In this document: in pieces, positions 17,256-27,056 of the stretch
Numbering within the stretch: the first letter of the stretch is position 1
Layout: each line of letters opens with the position of its first letter
Assembly (NCBI GenBank): GCA_046299415.1
Contig: JBKBII010000007.1
Span: 62,001 to 126,000, forward strand
Reading direction: 5' to 3'
Length of the DNA: 64,000 bases
DNA from: JBKBII01 sp046299415
Lineage (GTDB): Bacteria; Pseudomonadota; Gammaproteobacteria; Ectothiorhodospirales; Ectothiorhodospiraceae
The notes under the pieces: model-generated
Told to the model about the DNA's origin: nothing
Database searches by the model: none
The model's input: only the letters and a program-made list of their open reading frames with translations
Program-made: the position numbers and the translations under genes

Positions 17256-19133
17256 ATGACAGCGGTCGTCGACACCATCGCTGCTCTCGCGACACCGCCG
17301 GGCGTCGGCGGTGTCGCAATCGTTCGTCTGAGCGGAGCAAACGCGAAGGCCATCGCCGAGCGATTGAGTCAAATGCCACCGCGCCCGCCTGAAAGCCAGT
17401 CGCCACCAGCGCAGGTACAGACCCTTGCGAAGCCTGAGCGATCTCAGCTTTTGGCGCCCGAGAACTCTCGTCAAATCGCTAAACTCAGGCCGCGCTATGC
17501 GCACTACCGGATCTTTGTCGACGCGGTGGGCGTAATCGATGACGGGTTGGCCATCTATATGCCGGGACCTCATTCCTACACGGGCGAAGACGTCGTGGAA
17601 CTTCAGATCCACGGAAGCCCGTTGTTGGCTCGTCGTCTGCTGCGTGCTTGTTACGCTCTCGGGGCGAGACCTGCAGAACCGGGCGAATACACAGAGCGCG
17701 CATACCGCAACGGACGACTCGATCTGGCTCAGGCCGAAGCCGTCGCTGACCTCATCCACGCTCAAACCGAACGATCTGCAGCCCTAGCTCGAGCAAGTCT
17801 TGATGGTGCTTTGGCGGATCGGCTTGGCGTGCTACGTGAGCCGCTGACCGAATTGCGCGCTTGGGTCGAGGCCGATCTCGATTTTGGTGAAACCGATCTC
17901 GACGAGATGGATTCAGCACCAGACGATGAACCTGTCAACCACGCGTCCATGATGGTATCCGCGCCATCGCGGTCGTCAGCCGGTAGGCCTTCGACGACGT
18001 CTACGATCGCCACGGCGCACAGTTCGACTGTCGAGGCCACCATTCGAGAGCGCCTCCACCGGCTCCGCGAATTGACCAATCGTCTTGTCAATGGCCTTGC
18101 GCGTCAACGTCACTATCGCGACGGCGTGAAAATCGCCATCGTTGGTGCGCCCAATGTTGGCAAATCGAGTCTCTTGAACGCATGGCTCGGCGAAAATCGA
18201 GCGATCGTGAGTGCTCATGAAGGGACCACTCGCGACGTCATAGAGGCCCAGTTTGTCGCTGGAGACTGGTTGTTGCGCGTTCTCGATACCGCCGGCCTGC
18301 GCGCTACTGATGACCCGGTTGAAAAAATCGGGATTGAAAGAAGCGTTGCGACGATGCGCGAAGCCGACGTCGTCCTCTGGGTCGCTGACAGCACGCGTCC
18401 GGTTGAATCGGCACCACCGTGGTGGACTCATGTATCGGCCTCGACGACTCCGGACAGCCATTCCGCCATCGGATCGAGCGATGTCCCCGTCGACAAGCCG
18501 TGGCTGATCATCTGGAACAAAATCGACCTGGCACAACCGCCTACTGAAGACATCGATCCGCAAAAGCGAACGCTCAATGTTCGTCCAGCAGTCTCTTCGG
18601 ACACCATGGGTCCGCTCGCGGTATCTGCCCCCACGTGGGCTGCGTCATCACCCATAGAAGCGCCAGACGATGCGCTTGACGCTGAGCGCCGAGATACCGG
18701 CGTCACGGATTCGCGAGTCCGACCGGCATCGTCGTTGACGCCGTATCGCTGGGTCGTTTGCCAAACATCTGCCGCCACACCGGGTAACGCCGAGATACTT
18801 GCGGGTGCGCTTGATCGATTGTTTTCCCAGGATTCGTCCGATCGGACCGCAGAAGATTTCGAATACGCCAGTACGACGGCCTCTGCCAGTCGCTCGCGCG
18901 AACTTGAAATTCCAAATGACGCCGCCGACCTAGCATTCAGCGTTCGTGAGCGCCATCTCGAGGGCCTACGCCAATTCGAGGCCTTTCTCGCCGAAGCTGA
19001 ACGGGAATCCTTCGCGGATCTACGCGCCGAACACCTTCGGCTGGCTGAGCGTGCACTTGACCGACTCCTTGGGGCCTCAGATGTCGAGGATCTGCTGGGA
19101 TCGATTTTTAGCGGCTTTTGTATTGGCAAGTAA
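17256..19133 (+). CDS. mnmE: tRNA uridine-5-carboxymethylaminomethyl modification GTPase MnmE, with several large insertions
   Basis: 625 residues, about 170 more than the usual 450-460. Motifs are intact: N-terminal folate domain (GVGGVAIVRLSG; PHSYTGEDVVE, residues 105-115), G1 GAPNVGKS (298-305), G2 GTTRD (323-327), G3 DTAG (344-347), G4 NKID (421-424) and the C-terminal FCIGK with its catalytic Cys (622). Extra low-complexity stretches rich in Ser/Pro/Ala/Thr/Asp lie at about 40-75, 217-260, 385-412, 428-498 and 528-555, all at loop positions. With MnmG, encoded next, it modifies the wobble uridine of several tRNAs. The ribosome-binding site is weak. Confidence 0.95.
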   Translation: MTAVVDTIAALATPPGVGGVAIVRLSGANAKAIAERLSQMPPRPPESQSPPAQVQTLAKPERSQLLAPENSRQIAKLRPRYAHYRIFVDAVGVIDDGLAIYMPGPHSYTGEDVVELQIHGSPLLARRLLRACYALGARPAEPGEYTERAYRNGRLDLAQAEAVADLIHAQTERSAALARASLDGALADRLGVLREPLTELRAWVEADLDFGETDLDEMDSAPDDEPVNHASMMVSAPSRSSAGRPSTTSTIATAHSSTVEATIRERLHRLRELTNRLVNGLARQRHYRDGVKIAIVGAPNVGKSSLLNAWLGENRAIVSAHEGTTRDVIEAQFVAGDWLLRVLDTAGLRATDDPVEKIGIERSVATMREADVVLWVADSTRPVESAPPWWTHVSASTTPDSHSAIGSSDVPVDKPWLIIWNKIDLAQPPTEDIDPQKRTLNVRPAVSSDTMGPLAVSAPTWAASSPIEAPDDALDAERRDTGVTDSRVRPASSLTPYRWVVCQTSAATPGNAEILAGALDRLFSQDSSDRTAEDFEYASTTASASRSRELEIPNDAADLAFSVRERHLEGLRQFEAFLAEAERESFADLRAEHLRLAERALDRLLGASDVEDLLGSIFSGFCIGK

Positions 19134-19346
19134 GATGGGGGCGCTGCAGCTGCAGAACTCGCCTTGCCTATAATGTCTGCGAGCGCGGTCTACAAGCAAG
19201 AACTCGAATGCCGGCAGGAGCCTACGTTACACGACGTCGCGTCCCATGCACGCCAAATCTGTGAATATCACGATAATTGCGCTCGTGGTCGCCTTACAGC
19301 AGAGCCTTCTCAAATCCTCACGCAAGCCAGAGCCAGTAGACGCAAT

Positions 19347-21224
19347 ATGAGCCGTCCGACTTCCAGTTACGACGTCATCGTTATCGGCGGGGGCCACGCG
19401 GGGACTGAAGCCGCTGCTGCTGCCGCCCGTCGTGGTGCCCGGACACTTTTGCTCACGCAACGGCTCGACGCGATCGGGCAAATGAGCTGTAACCCTGCTA
19501 TTGGCGGCATTGGCAAGGGCCATCTGGTCCGCGAGATCGATGCTCTCGACGGCTTGATGGCACGAGCAGCCGATGCAGCGGGCATCCACTGGCGTTTACT
19601 GAATCAGCGCAAAGGTCCAGCGGTCCGTGCCACTCGGGCGCAGGCCGACCGAAACCTATACGCCAGCGCCGTGCAACGCCTGCTGTGGGCTTGCCCTGGC
19701 TTGGCGTTTTTTCAGGGTATGGCTGCTGATATCGAGGTTGTCGGTGACCGCGTCGTTGCCGTAGTCACCGAGTCCAACGTTCGTTTAGAAACGCGTGCTG
19801 TCGTACTCACTGCCGGCACATTTTTGAACGGCGTGATTCATGTCGGCCTTGAACGCAGCACTGGCGGTCGGGCAGGCGAGCCACCATCGACCCGACTCGC
19901 GAGCCGATTGCGGGAAATGGCGTCGGGCGTGGGACGGCTCAAGACCGGGACGCCGCCGCGTATCGATCGGCGTAGCGTCGACTTTTCGCAGCTTACGCCT
20001 CAGCCCGGCGACGAGCCACGGCCGGTGTTTTCGTTTATCGGCTCAGCCGCTGATCATCCCCAGCAGACACTGTGTCATATCACCTACACAAATGAACGAA
20101 CTCACGACGTGATTCGCGCGAATCTCGATCGCTCACCGATGTATTCAGGTGAAATCGAGGGGGTCGGTCCACGCTATTGTCCGTCGATCGAGGACAAGAT
20201 CGTACGCTTTGCAGAACGGGATCGGCATCAGGTTTTTATCGAGCCGGAAGGTCTCGATCAAGATGAGCTCTACCCAAATGGGATTTCGACTTCGCTGCCT
20301 TTCGACGTCCAAGTGAAGATCGTTCAAAGCCTCGAAGGTCTCGCGTCGGCCCGGATTACGCGACCCGGCTATGCAATCGAGTACGACTATTTCGATCCGC
20401 GTGGACTAAACGCAACCCTCGCCACGCGGGCCGTGGCAAATTTATTTTTTGCCGGTCAGATCAACGGGACGACTGGGTATGAAGAGGCCGCGGCTCAGGG
20501 CTTGGTCGCGGGCGCCAACGCGGCGGCATCGGCCTTGGAACAGGCTCCGCTCGAAATCGATCGTGGCACCGGGTACATCGGAGTCTTGATCGATGACCTC
20601 ATTCAACGGGGTACGCAAGAGCCCTACCGCATGTTTACGTCACGCGCGGAGTATCGACTTTTGCTTCGCGAAGATAACGCGGACCTTCGTTTGACGCCGA
20701 TCGGACGGAAACTTGGATTGGTTGACGACGAGCGCTGGCGTCGCCACCAGATTCGTGCCGAGGCCATCGCGACCGAACGTGAACGTCTTCAGACAACGCG
20801 CATCGACTCGGCGGATTTGCATGCTGCGCCTCATCTGTTTGTGGCCAACACGCCACTGCCGACCGCCGGAACATCGCTTTACGACTACCTGCGCCGACCC
20901 GAAGTCGCTTACTCAACCGCCGCGGTTCTACAGCGAGACGCCAACGCGCTCGCGCCCGACGTCGCCGAGCAGCTTGAAATCGAGTGTCACTACGCAGGCT
21001 ATATCGAACGTGCGAAAGCTGAGGCGGCGCGGCAACGAGCTGACGGGAAACGCCAATTTCCGCCCGACATTGACTTTCATAAGGTTCATGGCCTCTCGCA
21101 CGAACTGCGTGAAAAACTCACCCTTGCGGCGCCGCGAAATTTTGCTCAGGCCCAGCGATTGGCAGGCGTTACGCCCGCCGCGTTGACTGCGCTATCGATA
21201 CATCTGAAAAACGTAACGTCCTGA
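19347..21224 (+). CDS. mnmG: tRNA uridine-5-carboxymethylaminomethyl modification enzyme MnmG (GidA)
   Basis: 625 residues from the ATG at 19347. The FAD-binding motif VIVIGGGHAGTEAAAAAARRG is near the N-terminus, followed by SCNPAIGGIGKGHLVREIDA. Further GidA signatures are TGTFLNGVIHVG, RLKTGTPPRI and GQINGTTGYEEAAAQGLVAG. The C-terminal helical domain that contacts MnmE is present. The frame stays open 61 codons upstream (to 19164), but that part is unlike the family. MnmG binds FAD and NADH and forms the tRNA-modifying complex with MnmE. Confidence 0.96.
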   Translation: MSRPTSSYDVIVIGGGHAGTEAAAAAARRGARTLLLTQRLDAIGQMSCNPAIGGIGKGHLVREIDALDGLMARAADAAGIHWRLLNQRKGPAVRATRAQADRNLYASAVQRLLWACPGLAFFQGMAADIEVVGDRVVAVVTESNVRLETRAVVLTAGTFLNGVIHVGLERSTGGRAGEPPSTRLASRLREMASGVGRLKTGTPPRIDRRSVDFSQLTPQPGDEPRPVFSFIGSAADHPQQTLCHITYTNERTHDVIRANLDRSPMYSGEIEGVGPRYCPSIEDKIVRFAERDRHQVFIEPEGLDQDELYPNGISTSLPFDVQVKIVQSLEGLASARITRPGYAIEYDYFDPRGLNATLATRAVANLFFAGQINGTTGYEEAAAQGLVAGANAAASALEQAPLEIDRGTGYIGVLIDDLIQRGTQEPYRMFTSRAEYRLLLREDNADLRLTPIGRKLGLVDDERWRRHQIRAEAIATERERLQTTRIDSADLHAAPHLFVANTPLPTAGTSLYDYLRRPEVAYSTAAVLQRDANALAPDVAEQLEIECHYAGYIERAKAEAARQRADGKRQFPPDIDFHKVHGLSHELREKLTLAAPRNFAQAQRLAGVTPAALTALSIHLKNVTS

Positions 21225-21230
21225 TTCACC

Positions 21231-21272
21231 GCCGCGAAACTGAGCGTCGATGCACATAGCGCCGCGAAACTG
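21231..21272. repeat. Short direct repeat after mnmG
   Basis: GCCGCGAAACTG occurs at 21231-21242 and 21261-21272, a 30-base period, just past the mnmG stop. No function is evident. Confidence 0.5.
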
Positions 21273-21501
21273 CAGCGAACATTTCGCCACGGCTAGGCCC
21301 GGTATACCTGTTTGGAGGCTGACGCTCGGGGCAAACCCTGAGTAGAGCCTCAAGCGGGAGCAACGGCAACGCGACCGTGGCGCAAGTCGCGGGGTATCTC
21401 AGGTCGGCCGGAAGGCGCAGATCACGCTACGCAGCGTTGCGCTTACGCAGCCATCGATTCAGCGTTTGACCTGACGGCAATCTTTCCCTAGGGCTTAACC
21501 C

Positions 21502-22347
21502 ATGACCGAGTTACGATCGAGCCCAGTAGCCGCTCTACCCACGATCGCTAAGCAGGCCGACATCGCGAATCGGGTCCCGCCGCCCAAGGGGCCGGAGTTG
21601 AACGCCGTGCCGGGGCCATTAGCTCATGCGTTCGCGCAGGCGTCGCTGGCCCCGGAACTGCACAAACCAATTGCGCATTACCTAGCAGGTTTGGAACGCT
21701 GGAACCACGTTCACAATCTCACACGGGTCGCCGATCCCGTTGATGCATTTCATCGCCACGTTCTTGAGAGCTTTGATCTGATCCCGGAAATCGACTGGGT
21801 GGTCACCCGACACGCTGAAGAATGCCGTTTGATCGACATCGGCACCGGTGCAGGGATTCCGGGTCTACTACTCGCGATCGCGATGCATTACACAAACAGA
21901 CCCGCTCTATCTGAGATCCTCCTTGTTGAGCCGGCGGCAAAGCGAGTGGCGTTTTTGCGCGCGATGATTGCTGAACTTGGGCTGGCCAAGGTTAGGGTCT
22001 ACCCACAGCGGCTCGAAGATTTGCTCTCCGAACCCAGTCATCATGCTGCCTACAAGGTCGCGACAAGTCGCGCATTCGCCGCCCCGGAGCATTGGCTCCC
22101 GATGATTGCGCCGCTGATGGGAGCAGACGCACACGCATTGGTTATGCTCGCAGGCAAACCTGATGACTGGCGGCCGGTGGCAAACGATGACTCGATTGAC
22201 AGCGGTCACCCCAGGTTCGCGCAATGGCTACTGCGCGCAATCGAACCCCAAGGCGATCTCCGCGCCAAATGGATGAGTTCGGATCGCAAACGAGAGCTTG
22301 CTCCGGTCGAGGCCCGTCACGTCGCTCGTTTCCAATTTTCGCCTTGA
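21502..22347 (+). CDS. rsmG: 16S rRNA (guanine527-N7)-methyltransferase RsmG (GidB)
   Basis: 281 residues against about 205-215 usually. The SAM-binding motif LIDIGTGAGIPGLLLAI spans about 110-126, preceded by the RsmG-typical LERWNHVHNLTRVADP and HVLESFDL, and followed by ATSRAFAAPEHWL. The excess is mostly an N-terminal extension of about 40-50 residues (Pro/Ala-rich), with smaller loop insertions. The enzyme methylates G527 of 16S rRNA; its loss confers low-level streptomycin resistance in other bacteria. It follows mnmG after 277 bases, and parAB follows it. Confidence 0.94.
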   Translation: MTELRSSPVAALPTIAKQADIANRVPPPKGPELNAVPGPLAHAFAQASLAPELHKPIAHYLAGLERWNHVHNLTRVADPVDAFHRHVLESFDLIPEIDWVVTRHAEECRLIDIGTGAGIPGLLLAIAMHYTNRPALSEILLVEPAAKRVAFLRAMIAELGLAKVRVYPQRLEDLLSEPSHHAAYKVATSRAFAAPEHWLPMIAPLMGADAHALVMLAGKPDDWRPVANDDSIDSGHPRFAQWLLRAIEPQGDLRAKWMSSDRKRELAPVEARHVARFQFSP

Positions 22348-22954
22348 TCCGTCAGGTCACTAAAGCGCGCTTATCGCCGGATCATGTTCGCGGCGCGTGT
22401 GCCCCCACCATGGCTCACTTGTCAGCACCGGCACGCTCGCGCGCCACGAAGGCCTACAGCGATTGCTGCCCCTCGCGCGCCTACTCTGGTCGTCAAGCAA
22501 TCAATCACCCCTCGCCGTGTAGAATTGGACACCACGGTCGTCTCAGCGACTTGACACGTTCTGCAGGCTCACGCGTGTCACATGTCGGGAGATTTTCGCC
22601 CCGATGGGCTCAATCAAAGGATCGACGGTGTGCGAGAAGGCCGAGCATGATCGACGGCGCCTCAGAACCTGAAAATTGAGCGACCTTCGCTGAACCTAGC
22701 CGATCCTCCCCAAAGATCGGGCACTGAGCCGATTTTTACGATGTTCGCGTCTGCGTGTTTAAGATGCAGTCGCGACCTGGGTCATTGGACAGGGTCACCG
22801 TCGGTACTGGCGAGAAAACGAAGACTCGATCATCCTGTGGCGATCGATTCTTATTCGTCACGAAATACGACACATGCCGGGGCACCAGAGCGGATCTCGG
22901 CGGTTTCGGCAGAGCTCGGCGCGCCCCATCGTGTCCAGCATGAGGACAAAGCCC
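22348..22954. other. 607-base gap before parA
   Basis: No recognisable gene. I searched for further parS palindromes here and saw none. The parA promoter presumably lies in this stretch. Confidence 0.5.
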
Positions 22955-23755
22955 ATGGCGGTGATCGCGATCACCAACCAGAAAGGCGGCGTGGGGAAAA
23001 CCACAACCGCTATCAACCTTGCCGCGGCGCTGACCCAGCTTGGGCGCAGCGTGCTCGTGTTGGATATGGACCCGCAGGGCAATGCATCTACCGGCTCCGG
23101 CGTATCCGGCGATGCGGCCGACATGCCGTCGATCGGCGACTGGTTGGTCGGCAGCGCCGCGTTCGAACAATCGATTATCCGAGTCGACGCAGGATTTGAC
23201 GTCATGCCTTCCGACACACGCCTGACCAGTGCCGAGCTCGCGCTGCTCGACTCTTCGACTCGCGAACAATCCCTGCGTCTAAGGCTCGATCCCGTACGCA
23301 ATCGTTATCACGAAATACTGATCGACTGCCCGCCTTCGCTGAACATGTTGACAGTAAACGCGTTGGTCGCCGCTGACGGCGTGCTGATTCCTATGCAGTG
23401 TGAATACTTCGCGCTAGAAGGGCTATCGGCGTTACTCGATACTATCGAGGGCATACGCGCGAACCCCAATCCAACTCTCGAGATCATCGGCTTGGTGCGA
23501 ACCCTGTTCGACCCGAGAAACCGCCTGACAGCCGATGTTTCGGCGCAGCTCGAAGCCCATTTCCAGGACCGTCTGATGCGAACGGTGATTCCACGCAACG
23601 TGCGGCTGGCCGAAGCGCCGAGCTTTGGGCAGCCAATTCAGCAATACGATCCTCAATCACGTGGTGCGGAAGCCTACATGGCGCTGGCGGGCGAATATCT
23701 CCGTCACCATTCGCGCTGGGCCCCATCGAATCAAAAACCGAGTTCTCGCCCATGA
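22955..23755 (+). CDS. parA: Chromosome partitioning ATPase ParA (Soj)
   Basis: 266 residues from the ATG at 22955, which has GAGG 9 bases upstream; upstream in-frame starts (22940, 22874) would add unconserved residues. The deviant Walker A KGGVGKTTTAINLA follows the initial AVIAITNQ strand. DMDPQGNASTG (A' motif) and the Walker B-like LIDCPPSLNMLTVNAL follow. ParA forms ATP-dependent gradients on the nucleoid that move ParB-parS complexes. Its stop overlaps the parB start by 4 bases, so they are coupled. Cognate parS sites lie at 8566 and 8682. Confidence 0.96.
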   Translation: MAVIAITNQKGGVGKTTTAINLAAALTQLGRSVLVLDMDPQGNASTGSGVSGDAADMPSIGDWLVGSAAFEQSIIRVDAGFDVMPSDTRLTSAELALLDSSTREQSLRLRLDPVRNRYHEILIDCPPSLNMLTVNALVAADGVLIPMQCEYFALEGLSALLDTIEGIRANPNPTLEIIGLVRTLFDPRNRLTADVSAQLEAHFQDRLMRTVIPRNVRLAEAPSFGQPIQQYDPQSRGAEAYMALAGEYLRHHSRWAPSNQKPSSRP

Positions 23756-24717
23756 ATAGAAAACGCCCGGGTCTGGGTCGTGGTCTTGACGCACTGCTCT
23801 CCCGAACAACCAATGCCACGACGCCACAAAAGTCAGGCATGCCTGCAAGCGCAGTCTCCGCGAGCGATGATCGCGCAGTCGATGATGCTCGACCACAGGC
23901 CGATCTGCACCATCTACCCGTCGAGGCCATTGCCAGAAATCCGTGGCAACCGCGTCGCCATATCGATGATGCCGCCCTGGAAGAATTGGCGACGTCGATC
24001 CGAAACCATGGCGTCGTGCAACCGATTGCCGTTCGGCGAACGCCCGCCGCGAGACTCAGTTCGGACCAGCCGCCCTACGAACTCATCGCAGGAGAGCGCC
24101 GATGGCGCGCAGCGCAGCGCCTTGGCCTCAAAACCATACCGGCGGTCATCCACGACATCGACGATCGAGATGCAGCTGCCGTTGCCTTGATTGAAAACAT
24201 CCAGCGCGAGGACCTGAATCCCCTTGAGGAGTCTCAGGCCCTGCATCGACTGATCGAAGAATTCGGCTTGACGCATCAGGCCGTGGCCGACGCTATTGGT
24301 CGATCACGTGCTGCGGTTACCAATTTGCTCCGTCTGATGCAGCTTGCTCCACGCGTTCAAGCCATGCTTCGTGACCGTGAAATCGAAATGGGCCATGCGC
24401 GCGCCTTGCTCGGTCTGCCGGAAAACGATCAGCCCGCGCTGGCAGAACGCGCCGTTTTGCGCGGATGGAACGTCCGCCAGATCGAAGCCGCAGTGCGGGA
24501 GCGTCTGGCTACCCAGGGTGAAAACCCTCAGCCAACCCTGCCAAAAGACTCTCCGGCCGCGCCGGGCACCGATCACCGCGACCTCGAACGACGCCTCGCG
24601 GAGCGCCTAGGCGCCGCGACCAAGATCCGACCCGGAAGCAAGGGCCGCGGCAAGATCGTGATTGAGTACAACAGTCTCGACGAGCTCGACGGCCTAATCG
24701 AACGTATCGGCGTCTGA
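23752..24717 (+). CDS. parB: Chromosome partitioning protein ParB (Spo0J, CTPase)
   Basis: 321 residues. It starts MNRKRPGLGRGLDALLSR, the usual ParB N-terminus that stimulates ParA. The CTP-binding motifs are present: NPWQPRRHID, ELIAGERRWRAAQRLGL and LIENIQREDLNPLEE. A helix-turn-helix (THQAVADAIGRSRAAVTNLL) reads parS. The C-terminal dimer domain ends GKIVIEYNSLDELDGLIERI. ParB loads at parS, slides as a CTP clamp and builds the partition complex. Confidence 0.97.
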   Translation: MNRKRPGLGRGLDALLSRTTNATTPQKSGMPASAVSASDDRAVDDARPQADLHHLPVEAIARNPWQPRRHIDDAALEELATSIRNHGVVQPIAVRRTPAARLSSDQPPYELIAGERRWRAAQRLGLKTIPAVIHDIDDRDAAAVALIENIQREDLNPLEESQALHRLIEEFGLTHQAVADAIGRSRAAVTNLLRLMQLAPRVQAMLRDREIEMGHARALLGLPENDQPALAERAVLRGWNVRQIEAAVRERLATQGENPQPTLPKDSPAAPGTDHRDLERRLAERLGAATKIRPGSKGRGKIVIEYNSLDELDGLIERIGV

Positions 24718-24960
24718 ACGCAGGCATTCGGTTCTCTCATGCACTTTTCGCGCTGTGCGTTCACAAAACGAACACCAAACCGGAAGACTCGCGGCACTCT
24801 AAACTCCGAAGCCCTTGTCGGGCCACAGGTCAGGACCTCGTCCGACGTGCATTCCTGAATGCGCGTTGACCGATCTTCAGCTCATCCTTATACTCAGCCG
24901 CGCTGTCCGCACGAGCCTTACGCTCGGCGGCGTGATTCACAACCCACGAGCCTCATGCCC

Positions 24961-25329
24961 ATGGCGAGCGACGGCAAGATACTCGCCGTGCAAGCACTAC
25001 TCATCCAGGCCGCCGTGACGGTTGCCCTGGCAGCCGCCTTACTTATGATCAGTTCGACGGTCGGAGCATCCGTTCTTGTCGGTGGCGCGATCGCCTCATT
25101 GGGTCACGGAGTCGTCACGTGGATCGCGTACCGTCCGTATCGCGCTGATCAGCCCGAGGCCATCAGTGCACGGCTAATGGTCGCCGAAGGCGTGCGTCTG
25201 ATGGTTGTCGGCGCGGCGTTCGCGGCCACGTTTGCAACGTGGCGGACCGCGTCGGTTTTGTGGCTGATCGCAAGCTTTTTGTTGGTCCACCTGATACCTG
25301 CGTGGTGGATACACCGTAGATCTTCTTGA
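24961..25329 (+). CDS. atpI: ATP synthase accessory subunit I
   Basis: 122 residues with four hydrophobic helices (starting near LIQAAVTVALAAALLMI, ASVLVGGAIASLGHGVV, LMVVGAAFAATFATW and LWLIASFLLVHLIPAWW). The position immediately upstream of atpB, the size and the C-terminal HLIPAWW motif fit AtpI, which assists c-ring assembly or Mg uptake. The start could also be the ATG at 24955. The sequence is poorly conserved in this family, so the call leans on context. Confidence 0.8.
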   Translation: MASDGKILAVQALLIQAAVTVALAAALLMISSTVGASVLVGGAIASLGHGVVTWIAYRPYRADQPEAISARLMVAEGVRLMVVGAAFAATFATWRTASVLWLIASFLLVHLIPAWWIHRRSS

Positions 25330-25345
25330 ACAACGAGAGCACCGC

Positions 25346-26203
25346 ATGGCGTACGAAAGCACCAGCGAGTACATCCAGCATCACCTCGTGAACCTGACCT
25401 TCGGATTACATCCGGAAAACGGCCTAGGCTTCGCGCAGAGCGGCCGCGAAGCCGCCGAGATGGGTTTTTGGGCCATACACGTCGATTCGATGTTGTGGTC
25501 GATCGGCCTCGGGCTTTTGTTTTTTCTGACCTTTCGTGCAGCGGCAAAAAAAGCATCAGCCGAAGTTCCCGTAGGCTGGCAGAACTTCGTCGAAATGATC
25601 GTCGAATTTATTGACGACCAAGTCCGCGGTTCGTTCAACCACAAGAACGCTTTGATTGCTCCGCTAGCGCTGACGATCTTCATCTGGGTTTTCCTGATGA
25701 ACCTGATGGATCTTGTTCCCATCGACCTCGTCCCCTGGTTGTTCTCGCTCGCCGGCGTCGAATACATGAAGATTGTGCCAAGCACCGATCCCAACGTGAC
25801 TTCAGGCCTTGCGCTCGGCGTGTTTGCGCTGATCATTTACTACAGCATCAAGATGAAAGGCCCCGGCGGCTTCATCAAGGAGCTTACGGGTATCCCGTTT
25901 CAGACCAATATCGCGGTCCTGAAGCCTTTGTTTTGGGTCATCAACGGGGTGCTCGAACTCGTTAATCTGATCGCCAAGCCTCTTTCGCTCTCGCTTCGAC
26001 TGTTCGGCAATCTGTACGCTGCAGAGATGATCTTCATCCTCATCGCCACGATGTACTCAGCTGGTCTCTTCCTGGGCATCTTCGGCGGGTTCCTACAGTT
26101 CAGCTGGGCGGTATTCCACATTCTCGTGGTGCCTCTGCAGGCCTTCATCTTCATGACGCTGACGGTCGTTTACCTCGACATGGCACACAGCGATCACCAC
26201 TGA
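25346..26203 (+). CDS. atpB: ATP synthase Fo subunit a
   Basis: 285 residues, five to six transmembrane helices. The conserved helix with the essential arginine is present (KPLSLSLRLFGNLYAAEMIF), as is the later VPLQAFIFMTLTVVYL. An N-terminal segment with HHLVNLTFG matches the gammaproteobacterial form. Subunit a forms the two proton half-channels against the c-ring. It lies 16 bases after atpI. Confidence 0.97.
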   Translation: MAYESTSEYIQHHLVNLTFGLHPENGLGFAQSGREAAEMGFWAIHVDSMLWSIGLGLLFFLTFRAAAKKASAEVPVGWQNFVEMIVEFIDDQVRGSFNHKNALIAPLALTIFIWVFLMNLMDLVPIDLVPWLFSLAGVEYMKIVPSTDPNVTSGLALGVFALIIYYSIKMKGPGGFIKELTGIPFQTNIAVLKPLFWVINGVLELVNLIAKPLSLSLRLFGNLYAAEMIFILIATMYSAGLFLGIFGGFLQFSWAVFHILVVPLQAFIFMTLTVVYLDMAHSDHH

Positions 26204-26290
26204 TTCCCGCTTGACCCCGTCGCACACGGGTACTACTTCGACGCAAAAATTCTTTTGCTTGAAACTTCTCTAAAACTGGAGATTGAAACG

Positions 26291-26530
26291 ATGGATATGG
26301 CGAATGCTCTGTTGGTGATCGCGGCTGCGCTGATGATGGGTCTGGGTGCCGTAGGCGCCGCAATCGGTGTCGGTACGCTGGGTGGCCGTTTTCTCGAAGG
26401 CGCAGCGCGTCAGCCCGAACTGATCCCCATGTTGCGCACGCAGTTCTTTGTTGTCATGGGTCTGACCGACGCCGTGCCGATGATTGCCGTGGGTATCGGC
26501 TTCTACGTCCTCTTCGCTCTGGCTGGCTAA
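26291..26530 (+). CDS. atpE: ATP synthase Fo subunit c
   Basis: 79 residues from the ATG at 26291, preceded by GGAG. Two helices are joined by the polar loop GRFLEGAARQPELIP. The second helix carries the proton-binding Asp in VVMGLTDAVPMIAVG, equivalent to E. coli Asp61. The sodium-binding pattern (Gln/Glu/Ser/Thr set) is absent, so this is a proton-type ring. Confidence 0.97.
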   Translation: MDMANALLVIAAALMMGLGAVGAAIGVGTLGGRFLEGAARQPELIPMLRTQFFVVMGLTDAVPMIAVGIGFYVLFALAG

Positions 26531-26577
26531 TGCGGGCGAGTCGAAAATTCCTCCACTCGACACGCTGAGGTAGCCGC

Positions 26578-27048
26578 ATGAACATCAATCTGACCCTGAT
26601 CGGCCAGCTCCTGGCGTTCGTGGTCTTCGTCGGGTTCACGATGCGCTTCGTCTGGCCCCCGCTGGCCGAAGCCCTTGAGACTCGGCGCAAGAAAATCGCC
26701 GAGGGCCTCGCTGCCGCTGAACGGGGCGAGCACGAACAACGCCTCGCCGAAGAGCGCGCCAAAGACGTCATGAAGAAGGCGAAGGCCGAAGCAGCCGAGA
26801 TCGTTGCCAACGCTCAGCGCCGCGCCAACGAGGTCGTCGAGGCCTCAAAAAGCACGGCTCGCGAAGAAGCGCAACGCATCAAGGACTCCGCCCAATCTGA
26901 AATCGAAACCGCCGTCAATCAAGCCCGCGAAGAGCTCAGAAAACAGCTCGGGACCTTGATCATTGAAGGTGCCGAACAGGTGATCAAACGCGAGATCGAC
27001 GCGAAAGCGCACGGCGATATCGTCCAGGACCTCGCCGCGAAACTTTGA
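26578..27048 (+). CDS. atpF: ATP synthase Fo subunit b
   Basis: 156 residues, normal length. One N-terminal transmembrane helix (INLTLIGQLLAFVVFVGFTM) is followed by PPLAEALETRRKKIAEGLAA and a long charged coiled coil. It forms the peripheral stalk as a dimer and holds F1 against rotation. The atpH start follows within a few bases. Confidence 0.97.
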   Translation: MNINLTLIGQLLAFVVFVGFTMRFVWPPLAEALETRRKKIAEGLAAAERGEHEQRLAEERAKDVMKKAKAEAAEIVANAQRRANEVVEASKSTAREEAQRIKDSAQSEIETAVNQAREELRKQLGTLIIEGAEQVIKREIDAKAHGDIVQDLAAKL

Positions 27049-27056
27049 GGGAAGCT

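Noticed and set aside
18428..19129. 233-codon frame antisense to mnmE
   Set aside because: Ser/Arg-rich mirror of the low-complexity mnmE insertions.
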